A stretch of DNA of 64,000 nucleotides from Betaproteobacteria bacterium (GTDB lineage Bacteria > Pseudomonadota > Gammaproteobacteria > Burkholderiales > SG8-39): the NCBI GenBank assembly GCA_004297625.1, contig SCTY01000068.1:124001-188000 (forward strand), given 5' to 3'. Of this stretch, positions 38,188-44,386 are shown piece after piece (the stretch's first letter is position 1; each line of letters begins with the position of its first letter). The position numbers and the translations under genes were made by a program. The notes below the pieces were generated by a model. It made no database searches. It was not told the DNA's origin and saw only the letters and a program-made list of their open reading frames with translations.

Positions 38188-38985
38188 CTAGTCCTTTACT
38201 ACGCAATGACCCCAAGGATTTACGTTCGCTCTTTCGCAGTTTTCATGTACGGCGTGTGCTGACGCAAGCCAAAACTTCCTGCCCTCGACGTGAGTAACGT
38301 CGTAATGAAAGCCGCTTGGGACTTCGCTGGTATACCTAAATTGCCGTAGGCCCGATCGGTCTTCTCTCGACATTCCGTGCAGTGATCGGTCGACCCGAAA
38401 CTTTCTCGATCGTGCGTCTATCCAAACCGTGCCTTGCCCCGGTTCGGATCTTCGGTGCCTTGACGCAACGGTCTGCACTAGATTGTGCGCGTCGCCAATA
38501 AGCTCGGTGCGCTGATAGCAGTCGCATCGACGCCAGTAATTCGTCAAATCTTCCTTAACCTCAAACGACGGAGGCGGCAGCCATAAAGGACTGTGCCAAT
38601 CTTCGGGCCGAAGAACGGCGCACCAGCGTTTTTCATAGTCCAGCGTCGACATAAGGGCTTCGTAGAAGCTTTCGTATGTGAGCCTATTCAAATCGCCATC
38701 TACTCCTAGCTTCGCTATTCGACAGTCGAGTTCAAATTTTCTTAGTGCGCGGAAATCTCTCGTAGGCAAGGATGCAATATGCACAAAGCCATCTTGTACG
38801 TTCGCTGATATCTGATTCAATTCCTCCCGTTTAATCTCCGGCAGGTGATCATGCCGGCATTGAACGAACCGGAGGGCGCCGCCTTCGGACATGCCGGTCC
38901 GTTGGAGCGCTTCTAGTTGAGGCTTAAGGCGGCGGTAGGGCGTACCCGGGAAACCAACAACCTGGATCCGTAGCTGAGCTGCCAT
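38188..38985 (-). CDS. Hypothetical protein, partner of the LOTUS-domain gene
   Basis: A 265-residue protein I cannot assign. The N-terminal half is mixed (AAQLRIQVVGFPGTPYRRLK, EKRWCAVLRPEDWHSPLWLP). The C-terminal 60 residues contain GFHYDVTHVEGRKFWLASAH and NVNPWGHCV, a His/Asp/Asn pattern that could be catalytic or metal-binding. It follows the LOTUS-domain gene after 17 bases on the same strand and is probably co-expressed. Base composition is lower in GC than the genes outside the island, which points to transfer. Confidence 0.6.
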   Translation of the reverse strand: MAAQLRIQVVGFPGTPYRRLKPQLEALQRTGMSEGGALRFVQCRHDHLPEIKREELNQISANVQDGFVHIASLPTRDFRALRKFELDCRIAKLGVDGDLNRLTYESFYEALMSTLDYEKRWCAVLRPEDWHSPLWLPPPSFEVKEDLTNYWRRCDCYQRTELIGDAHNLVQTVASRHRRSEPGQGTVWIDARSRKFRVDRSLHGMSREDRSGLRQFRYTSEVPSGFHYDVTHVEGRKFWLASAHAVHENCERANVNPWGHCVVKD

Positions 38986-39002
38986 AGCCTTGGATAGCGA
39001 TC

Positions 39003-39821
39003 CTACTTAGTATGCTTTGGCGGGGTATCGAGGAACCACCGAATCGGAATTCTTAATTCGAGTAGATCCTCAGTACGTACCTGATCTAGCAGCGCGTAAA
39101 TACGTTGGCGCACTCCACCCTCCGTAATCCCCTGCGTGCCCCTACTTGTGTCGTACCCGAGTAACCAAGCTTCGTCCGGCAGCTTTATGGGCTCGCCCCA
39201 TGCTCGAATCGTTGACGCGACCCGATCTACCAGTACGGAATGCCATCGCTTGCGCAAACCCGGGCGATCCTCCAGCGCGACGGTAAATGCTTTGAATCCG
39301 CCTTGGAGCGTCAGTTCGGGCAGAACGCTTCTAAGTTCAGACTCTTCGCCGAGAGAATTTATAAAATCGCGCCGCCATTTCAGTTGCACTTCTCTTGGTA
39401 TTGGCGGAATCGGTACGGAAGGTGGACAGTTTCCCGGCGGACCAATATAGACGCGACCGGTTTCCGGGATAAACGAGCGGACTTCATTGTCCTTTGGGAA
39501 GCTAACGAATGCTCGCCAGAAGTGCGGCCGGATTCGGGTGTGCCCCTCAACTTCCGTTCGTTCGCTTAGTGACTCAGCGTGCTCTGCGGGTGCCACGGCA
39601 AAATCTGTGGTTCCGCGGATATCGATTGCTATGCCCTTGCAGTCGCGAACGAACGCCGAAAAAGAGTTGTATTGGAAATTCTTTTCGTTGAAATCTGGTG
39701 CCCGCTCGAGCATCCTCACCTTCAACTGACTTCCTAAAAGCGGCTGACCAGTATCAGACCACCAATCCCGGATCACTCTTTGAAGAAGTTCGTGCGCTTC
39801 TTCTTTAGTGGCAATAGGCAT
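39003..39821 (-). CDS. LOTUS/OST-HTH domain protein of unknown function
   Basis: A 272-residue protein. Residues 5-75 look like a LOTUS (OST-HTH) winged helix: LLQRVIRDWWSDTGQPLLGS, QLKVRMLERAPDFNEKNFQY, NSFSAFVRDCKGIAIDIRGT. The GS-L, DF...F-Y-SF-F spacing is the family pattern. Bacterial LOTUS domains bind RNA and usually accompany NYN nucleases; here the remaining 190 residues show no nuclease motif that I recognise. It is the first gene of a two-gene leftward operon in the low-GC island. The assignment is by pattern only and would need a profile search. Confidence 0.6.
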   Translation of the reverse strand: MPIATKEEAHELLQRVIRDWWSDTGQPLLGSQLKVRMLERAPDFNEKNFQYNSFSAFVRDCKGIAIDIRGTTDFAVAPAEHAESLSERTEVEGHTRIRPHFWRAFVSFPKDNEVRSFIPETGRVYIGPPGNCPPSVPIPPIPREVQLKWRRDFINSLGEESELRSVLPELTLQGGFKAFTVALEDRPGLRKRWHSVLVDRVASTIRAWGEPIKLPDEAWLLGYDTSRGTQGITEGGVRQRIYALLDQVRTEDLLELRIPIRWFLDTPPKHTK

Positions 39822-39873
39822 AAAGGCGATTCAGCGAGCCTTGCATTGTTGAAAGCACGGGCCAGAAATGCAG

Positions 39874-39895
39874 AAGGCCGCCAATGGGCGGCCTT
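39874..39895. terminator. Hairpin, probable phage-module terminator
   Basis: AAGGCCGCC (39874-39882) and GGCGGCCTT (39887-39895) form a perfect nine-base stem with loop AATG. Such AAGGCCGCC hairpins are common at the ends of phage tail modules. The flanking T-runs are weak on both sides, so its direction is uncertain. Confidence 0.55.
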
Positions 39896-40146
39896 CAGTG
39901 TTTCTCTCGCAATCACCCGTACAGAGTAGCGTTTCCGCTGTAACCGAGGTCCACGATTCCAATGCGAGTATCAGAACCGTAACCCCGCCTCCGTTCGGAG
40001 CACCTTCCGCGCAACTCAATTAGGTCACCGGAATCGAGGGGAATTATATCAACGTATTACGTAAAGCTAGCTTGATTTAACGCAATTTGCGGACTCGCTC
40101 ACACTCTTTTTAGCCCATTCTGGCCCCAGATATTGAAGGGTTAATC

Positions 40147-40195
40147 TGGCGTCCTCACGGGGATTGGAACCCCGGTTACCGCCGTGAAATGGCGG
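40147..40195 (-). pseudogene. 3' half of a tRNA-Glu(TTC) gene, candidate attachment-site scar
   Basis: On the minus strand the sequence reads an anticodon arm CCGCC-ATTTCAC-GGCGG (anticodon TTC), a short variable loop TAAC, a T arm CGGGG-TTCCAAT-CCCCG, then TGAGGAC-G-CCA. This matches the 3' half of bacterial tRNA-Glu closely, with A at position 32 and C at position 57 as the odd bases. The 26 bases before the anticodon stem do not form a D arm, and they pair poorly with the 3' acceptor strand. So it is a fragment, not a working tRNA. Such 3' halves are what tyrosine integrases leave behind at island ends. No intact tRNA-Glu or integrase gene is visible in the window. Confidence 0.7.
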
Positions 40196-40535
40196 GGAAT
40201 TCGCTACTGCGTCAGAAGGTTGCGGCTAACGTTGATATTTTAGCATCGCCGCAGCGGGCTGGATACAGAATCCCCCTGCGAATAGAAGCATTGCAGGTAT
40301 ATGCCGCCCATCTTATCGGACTATCTTAGCGGCAATACTCCGCAGCGCGGTGTCCTGCTGGTGCGTGGGCGCGGCCCTTTCAGAACCGGACGGGAGCCTA
40401 AGTCTTGAAAGTCAGGCAGGCGCGGTATTACGCCAAGCCGCCCAACTGCATGAGGTAACGGACCAGCGCCGCCCGGCTCGGGGAATCCGATCGCCGGAAC
40501 GGGGTACGGCTCCGGGAGCGCTGGATTCAAGGTCC

Positions 40536-40976
40536 TCAACTCTCCGTAACAGAGCTCGCCGTCGTGAGTCTTGGAGTCACGTTCTGGCTGAAGTTGATGG
40601 CCGGCGTAAGCGTGCCGGTATAGAGGCAGCCCGAAGAGCCTACGTTCGAACTGAGCCAAATCGACCCATGCGTAAACGCGCCCGTTGAACTGAATGTGTT
40701 CCGCGGAAAGTCCACATTCCCAATGGGCGATGCGCTGGCAACGGCGTTGCTAGTGCCGCTCGTTACGGACCAACTAGCGCTCGCGCGCTGCGTGGCAACG
40801 CACGTGTATTGCGCATAGCCGCCTTCATTGGCGGTCGAGCCATCCTTCGCGTCTGCGGTACGAAGTCCCGCCCAAAGCTGCGTAGTGCCTGCGGTCGCTG
40901 CGAGACTCGAAATCGGGACGCCGTTGAACACAAGCCGCAACAGTTGAAATTCCAACGTGTCGGACTTGCCGTCCAT
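40536..40976 (-). CDS. Phage tail-fiber/structural protein remnant
   Basis: A 146-residue protein. It resembles a widespread small phage structural protein: SDTLEFQLLRLVFNGVPISS at the N-terminus, LWAGLRTADAKDGSTANEGG YAQYT in the middle (given here in parts), and GSSGCLYTGTLTPAINFSQN near the end. In phages it sits beside tail genes. Here only fragments of neighbours remain. The reading frame is intact with ATG at 40976. Confidence 0.65.
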   Translation of the reverse strand: MDGKSDTLEFQLLRLVFNGVPISSLAATAGTTQLWAGLRTADAKDGSTANEGGYAQYTCVATQRASASWSVTSGTSNAVASASPIGNVDFPRNTFSSTGAFTHGSIWLSSNVGSSGCLYTGTLTPAINFSQNVTPRLTTASSVTES

Positions 40977-40979
40977 CGC

Positions 40980-41054
40980 TTAGGCGTAGTTGCCACTAAC
41001 GGGTCCGCTGCCCACGTCGGTCCAGCCGCCTGACTTCGACGCATCCTTGCAAAT
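40980..41054 (-). pseudogene. C-terminal scrap of a phage tail protein
   Basis: Directly after the stop of the small HTH gene, the same frame continues for 24 codons as KDASKSGGWTDVGSGPVSGN before a TAA. The GWTDV...SG ending is typical of phage tail proteins that precede the fiber-like gene. There is no start codon, so it is only a remnant. Confidence 0.35.
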
Positions 41055-41261
41055 TCAGTCAATGTGGTTGGACAGCCTGGCAATGGCGGCATCGGTCACT
41101 ATGTCCACCGCCTTCAGGAAAACGCTGACCGGTGGTGGAGCGCCGCCTGCGAGCCACAAATCAAGCTCGCTAGAGCTCACTCCCAGCCGATGCGCAAGCT
41201 GCTCTTCGCCGCCCACGAGCCCGGCGGCGTACTCGAGGGTCTGAAAATGGACGCTGGACAT
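41055..41261 (-). CDS. Small Cro-like helix-turn-helix protein
   Basis: A 68-residue protein with a helix-turn-helix: AAGLVGGEEQLAHRLGVSSS followed by ELDLWLAGGAPPP and VFLKAVDIV. This is the pattern of short Cro/C1-type regulators common in Betaproteobacteria. GGGAGG lies five bases before the ATG at 41261. It may be host-derived or belong to the decayed phage. Confidence 0.65.
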   Translation of the reverse strand: MSSVHFQTLEYAAGLVGGEEQLAHRLGVSSSELDLWLAGGAPPPVSVFLKAVDIVTDAAIARLSNHID

Positions 41262-41357
41262 GGCAGCCTCCCAAATTCGCCCTCCTCCTCAGGTTTGCTT
41301 CCAAACTGCTCTCTTAGGCTGTGTTCGTCAAACTAAGGGGGAATACCGGTGGCGCGA

Positions 41358-42083
41358 TTAAGACGGATTACCGAGCACGCCTTTGATGAGGCCGACCAGG
41401 ATGTTCTTCGAGTACGGCTTGGTGACGTAGCCGTCTGCGCCGAGCGCCAGTCCCTGTCCTACCTGGGCGGGATCGCTTGCCACGGTAAGCATGATGACGG
41501 GCAAAGACGCGAACTTGGCGTTGCGACGCAGCGTGGAAAGGACGTCGAATCCGTTTCCATCCGACAGCATCACATCGAGGAGCATTAGATCGGGCGCCTC
41601 GTGTTGCGCGAGGTACCTGGTCAGCTCGGCAACCGATTGCACTGCTCGAACGTTGTAGCCGGCCGCGCTCACTCTCAAATCGGCGAGCGCCAGCTGGTCC
41701 GGGTCGTCCTCGACGATAAGGATGGTCGTTTCGCCAGGAGCTTTTGCAGGGCGCCCTTTGGCCGGGCGCTCGGCGAGATAAGCGCCGGTGTCGGCAAGCG
41801 CGGCAGCGGCCGTCGCGGCGACCGTTAACGACTGCTTGTCCATGCTCGGCTCGAGCGCCGTATCCGCCGGCACGCCAGGCGGGCAGGATTCGATGAAACG
41901 CAGCTCCTCGAGCTCGTGCAGCCAGTCCTCCACCAGCTGCTCGGGGTATTGGCCACGAAGCTCCTCGATTGCGCGCGTATCGCCCTGAATGTCGATGCTC
42001 CGCAATAACCGGCGGTACCGCTCGGGTATGGCGGTGTCCTGAGCCTTCCATGCTTCGCGGCCCGCGCTCGTCACCCGCCACAT
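41358..42083 (-). CDS. Response regulator with N-terminal winged-helix-like region
   Basis: A 241-residue protein. The C-terminal 120 residues are a receiver domain: TTILIVEDDPDQLALADLRV, DLMLLDVMLSDGNGF with the phosphorylated Asp, and GADGYVTKPYSKN. The first 75 residues (WRVTSAGREAWKAQDTAIPE, YRRLLRSIDIQG) look like a small winged-helix module of the kind seen in N-terminal positions of some betaproteobacterial regulators. The order (output first, receiver last) is unusual. No kinase gene is adjacent. Start ATG at 42083, after a G-rich stretch. Confidence 0.8.
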   Translation of the reverse strand: MWRVTSAGREAWKAQDTAIPERYRRLLRSIDIQGDTRAIEELRGQYPEQLVEDWLHELEELRFIESCPPGVPADTALEPSMDKQSLTVAATAAAALADTGAYLAERPAKGRPAKAPGETTILIVEDDPDQLALADLRVSAAGYNVRAVQSVAELTRYLAQHEAPDLMLLDVMLSDGNGFDVLSTLRRNAKFASLPVIMLTVASDPAQVGQGLALGADGYVTKPYSKNILVGLIKGVLGNPS

Positions 42084-42199
42084 ATGCCCCCCTGTCGCTC
42101 CGAATCCAGCGGAAGTTACGCCGGCCAAGCGCGCGCGGTCATGATGCAGGTCAAGCCTTCTGCGCGATCTTCCGCCTCAGGCAGGTCCGCAAAAAAGAA

Positions 42200-42223
42200 T
42201 CCCGAGGATGACCGACCTCGGGA
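42200..42223 (-). terminator. Intrinsic terminator for leftward transcription
   Basis: TCCCGAGG (42200-42207) and CCTCGGGA (42216-42223) form an eight-base stem. Read leftward, the stem is followed by TTCTTTTTT. It would stop transcripts that run antisense through the DUF1330 gene, for instance from the 44-residue gene at 42534-42668. Confidence 0.6.
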
Positions 42224-42246
42224 TAATGGAGGATGAGAGGAGGCCT

Positions 42247-42537
42247 ATGGCCAAAGCATATTGGATCGCCTGCTACCGCTCGATTTCAAACCCCGAAGCC
42301 CTTGCCGCGTACGCCAAGCTCGCCGGCCCGGTGATCCAGGCGGGCGGCGGAAAATTCCTCGTGCGCGGGACGCCGGCGAAGACGTACGAAGCGGGACTCA
42401 ACCAGCGTACCGTCGTGATCGAGTTCGAGAGCGTCGCGAAGGCGATCGCCACGCACGACAGCGAGGGCTACCAGGCCGCGCTCAAGGTCTTCGGCAACGC
42501 CGCAGAGCGCGACCTGCGCATCGTCGAGGGCGCCTAG
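42247..42537 (+). CDS. DUF1330 family protein
   Basis: A 96-residue ferredoxin-like alpha/beta barrel protein: MAKAYWIACYRSISNPEALA, FLVRGTPAKTYEAG, RTVVIEFESVAKAIATHDSE GYQ (given in parts), and RDLRIVEGA. This is the standard DUF1330 pattern. Biochemical function is unknown; the dimeric barrel resembles stress-responsive and monooxygenase-like proteins. A strong GAGAGGAGG precedes the ATG. It overlaps the 3' end of the 44-residue minus-strand gene by four bases. Confidence 0.88.
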   Translation: MAKAYWIACYRSISNPEALAAYAKLAGPVIQAGGGKFLVRGTPAKTYEAGLNQRTVVIEFESVAKAIATHDSEGYQAALKVFGNAAERDLRIVEGA

Positions 42538-42668
42538 TAGTACGGGACGAAGCGGCGGGACTTCGGCTCCGCGTAAAGGCCGATCCAAAATTTCCAGAAC
42601 TTCGCCTTGAGCGCGCCGAGGTCGACGCCGCGGTACACCGTCCGGACTGCCATTTGATATGCGCTCAT
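42534..42668 (-). CDS. Small 44-residue protein
   Basis: The reading frame from the ATG at 42668 encodes MSAYQMAVRTVYRGVDLGAL followed by KAKFWKFWIGLYAEPKSRRF and VPYY. AGGAGG is placed seven bases upstream, which is the main support. The KFWKFWIGLY stretch is aromatic and could be amphipathic at the membrane surface. No family is recognised. It faces the DUF1330 gene and lies just downstream of a 16-base palindrome. Confidence 0.55.
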   Translation of the reverse strand: MSAYQMAVRTVYRGVDLGALKAKFWKFWIGLYAEPKSRRFVPYY

Positions 42669-42723
42669 GACTGCCTCCTGGTGAGCGCATGGTGATCCGC
42701 GGCGCAGCGCCGCGCGTGAGGCC

Positions 42724-42739
42724 GCTGTCCCGGGACAGC
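42724..42739. promoter_or_regulatory. Perfect palindrome GCTGTCCCGGGACAGC
   Basis: This 16-base palindrome lies between the 3' end of the hydrolase-LuxR gene and the start of the 44-residue gene. A related GGGAC-TGCT-GTCCC lies at 42762-42775, within the last codons of the hydrolase-LuxR gene. LuxR-type regulators often bind palindromes of this size, so it could be the target of the adjacent regulator. A transcription-end hairpin is the alternative. Confidence 0.45.
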
Positions 42740-42750
42740 CCGAAAACCGG

Positions 42751-43821
42751 CTAGGACGACCGGGACTGCTGTCCCAGGCCGCGTTCGCGCGCGAGGACGA
42801 TCGCCTGCGAGCGGTTTTCCACCCCGATCTTGTCGAAGATGTGCGTGATGTGGTTGCGCACGGTCTTCTCGGACATGTCGAGGTACGCCGCGATCTGGGC
42901 GTTGTCCAGGCCTTGGGCGATGCGCTCGAGGATCTGCGCCTCGCGCGCGGTGAGCCCGTCGAACGCCGGGCGCCTGCCCGACTGCGGCGCGAGAAAGGCG
43001 CGCAGCTCGTCGAAGAACCGGCGGAAGGCCGGTTCGTGGGCGAGAAGAATGTGGTTCTCGGTCTCGAGCAGGACCAGCGTGGCGCCCGGAATGAGGCTTG
43101 TCAGGATACGTCCTTCCTCGAGCGGCGAACGCCGGTCGTCGCGGCCGTGCAGGATCAGCGTGGGGCAGCCGACGCGCGCCGCCACTTCCTGGACGTCGAT
43201 ATTGAAGAAGGCGCGGATGATGCGCACCGCGTTCTCCGGCGAGGCCGACTTGCGCTGCAGCTCGCTAAGGGAATTCACTTGCTCCATGGTGGCGCCCGGG
43301 ATGAACGACATGGCGAACATCTGGCGGTAGGTCGGCTCGTCGCGCCCCCAGCCCGCGCTGACCAGCTTGAGCTGCGCCTCGAATTCGGCGATGCGCTCCG
43401 GTGGCAGCCCGCGCTTCATCCAGCCGCGCGCATAGCCGCCGAGGATCACGAGCTGCGTGACCCTCTGCGGATGGCGTACCGCGTAGTCGATGGCAATCGC
43501 GGCGCCCTGCGAATGGCCGAAAAGCGCGAAGCGCTCGAGGCCGGCGGCGTCCACGACCGCCTCGAGGTCGCGCACCCAGGCGTCGAGCGACACCTCGCCG
43601 ACGTCCCAGTCGGACAGGCCGCACGCGCGCTCGTCCATGCGCAGCAGCGTGTGCCTCTTCGAAAGCTCCTCGATCCAGGGCCTCCATAGCGGGCTTTGGA
43701 ACTCGTACTCGAGATGCGTCAGCCAGTGCGGCGCTCTTACCAGCGGCGGTCCGTTGCCGGTGAGGGCGTAGGCGATGCGCGCCCCGTCGAAACTCTTGCA
43801 GAAGCGGATCTGCTGGTTCAC
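42751..43821 (-). CDS. Alpha/beta hydrolase fused to a LuxR-type DNA-binding domain
   Basis: A 356-residue fusion. Residues 1-275 are an alpha/beta hydrolase with nucleophile elbow GHSQGAAIAIDYA, acid region LILHGRDDRRSP and catalytic histidine in ETENHILLAHEP. Residues 290-350 are a LuxR/GerE helix-turn-helix: LTAREAQILERIAQGLDNAQ, IAAYLDMSEKTVRNHITHIF. The hydrolase domain may act as a ligand sensor or as an enzyme that controls DNA binding. Start is GTG at 43821, directly downstream of a type B palindrome. Confidence 0.9.
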   Translation of the reverse strand: MNQQIRFCKSFDGARIAYALTGNGPPLVRAPHWLTHLEYEFQSPLWRPWIEELSKRHTLLRMDERACGLSDWDVGEVSLDAWVRDLEAVVDAAGLERFALFGHSQGAAIAIDYAVRHPQRVTQLVILGGYARGWMKRGLPPERIAEFEAQLKLVSAGWGRDEPTYRQMFAMSFIPGATMEQVNSLSELQRKSASPENAVRIIRAFFNIDVQEVAARVGCPTLILHGRDDRRSPLEEGRILTSLIPGATLVLLETENHILLAHEPAFRRFFDELRAFLAPQSGRRPAFDGLTAREAQILERIAQGLDNAQIAAYLDMSEKTVRNHITHIFDKIGVENRSQAIVLARERGLGQQSRSS

Positions 43822-43823
43822 GA

Positions 43824-43844
43824 AATGGGGGTCCGTCCCCGATT
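43824..43844. repeat. Dispersed palindrome, type B, upstream of the hydrolase-LuxR gene
   Basis: AATGGGGGTCCGTCCCCGATT is an inverted repeat with one mismatched pair. It overlaps the stop codon of the cupin gene and ends three bases before the GTG of the hydrolase-LuxR gene, so it forms the whole junction between them. Confidence 0.75.
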
Positions 43845-44349
43845 AGGAGACGGCCTCGAATTTGAGGCGCTTGACCCGATCCATGTTCATGCCTTCGATG
43901 CGGATGAGCTGCGTGGGGCCGCGGCGGCGGGGCGAGTGCAGCTCGCCCTCGTTGTACACGTAGGCGGTTCCCGGAGTGAGCTTGTAGGTGCGCACCGGGC
44001 GCGCCATGCCGGGCCTGCTCTCGGCTGCCGGGGCCACCAGCTCGTAGTCGGTCATCTCGGTCTCGCCTTTCGCCTGCCCGTAGATGGCCCATGAAGGGCC
44101 GTGGTCGTGAGGCGGCGAGTCCTTGGCGCCCTTGTAGTTGTGCGCGAGGATGCAGAAGCCGAGCTCAGGATCCTCGTACAGCACCTGCCGCTCCGAGGTG
44201 CTGTCGGTGATCGTTTGCTGAACGAAGCCCGGCTCGCGCAGCAGGTCTTCCAGCAGCATGCAGATCTTGCGCCGGCCGGAGGGACCCGGCTCGGACTTGA
44301 GAATGGTGTGGCACTCGGCCGCGAACTGCTCCAGGGTGATCGGCATCAT
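43843..44349 (-). CDS. Cupin protein, cysteine-dioxygenase-like
   Basis: A 168-residue cupin. The first metal motif is in SPPHDHGPSWAIYGQAKGET, with two histidines followed by a glutamate; the second is YVYNEGELHSPRRRG. The length and spacing recall thiol dioxygenases of the cysteine dioxygenase superfamily, but the usual GxHxxHGxxCxxxVL form is not matched exactly. The ATG at 44349 has GAGGAGGACC directly upstream. It precedes the hydrolase-LuxR gene on the same strand and is divergent from the GMC gene. Confidence 0.78.
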   Translation of the reverse strand: MMPITLEQFAAECHTILKSEPGPSGRRKICMLLEDLLREPGFVQQTITDSTSERQVLYEDPELGFCILAHNYKGAKDSPPHDHGPSWAIYGQAKGETEMTDYELVAPAAESRPGMARPVRTYKLTPGTAYVYNEGELHSPRRRGPTQLIRIEGMNMDRVKRLKFEAVS

Positions 44350-44386
44350 GGTCCTCCTCGCTCGTACAATACCGCAAGGGGATGAC

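Larger units (their letters stand above)
39822..40535. other. Stretch without a convincing protein gene
   Basis: This 714-base interval holds a strong hairpin (39874-39895) and the 3' half of a tRNA-Glu gene (40147-40195). Short open frames exist on both strands (for example 39831-40019 and 40321-40659), but they show no ribosome site, no recognisable domain and overlap each other. The region reads as decayed mobile-element DNA. Confidence 0.6.

Noticed and set aside
39831..40019. 62-codon open frame on the minus strand
   Set aside because: No ribosome site or similarity, and it spans a hairpin typical of a terminator.
40321..40688. Overlapping open frames on both strands
   Set aside because: Proline/arginine-rich composition and no recognisable domain; probably decayed DNA.
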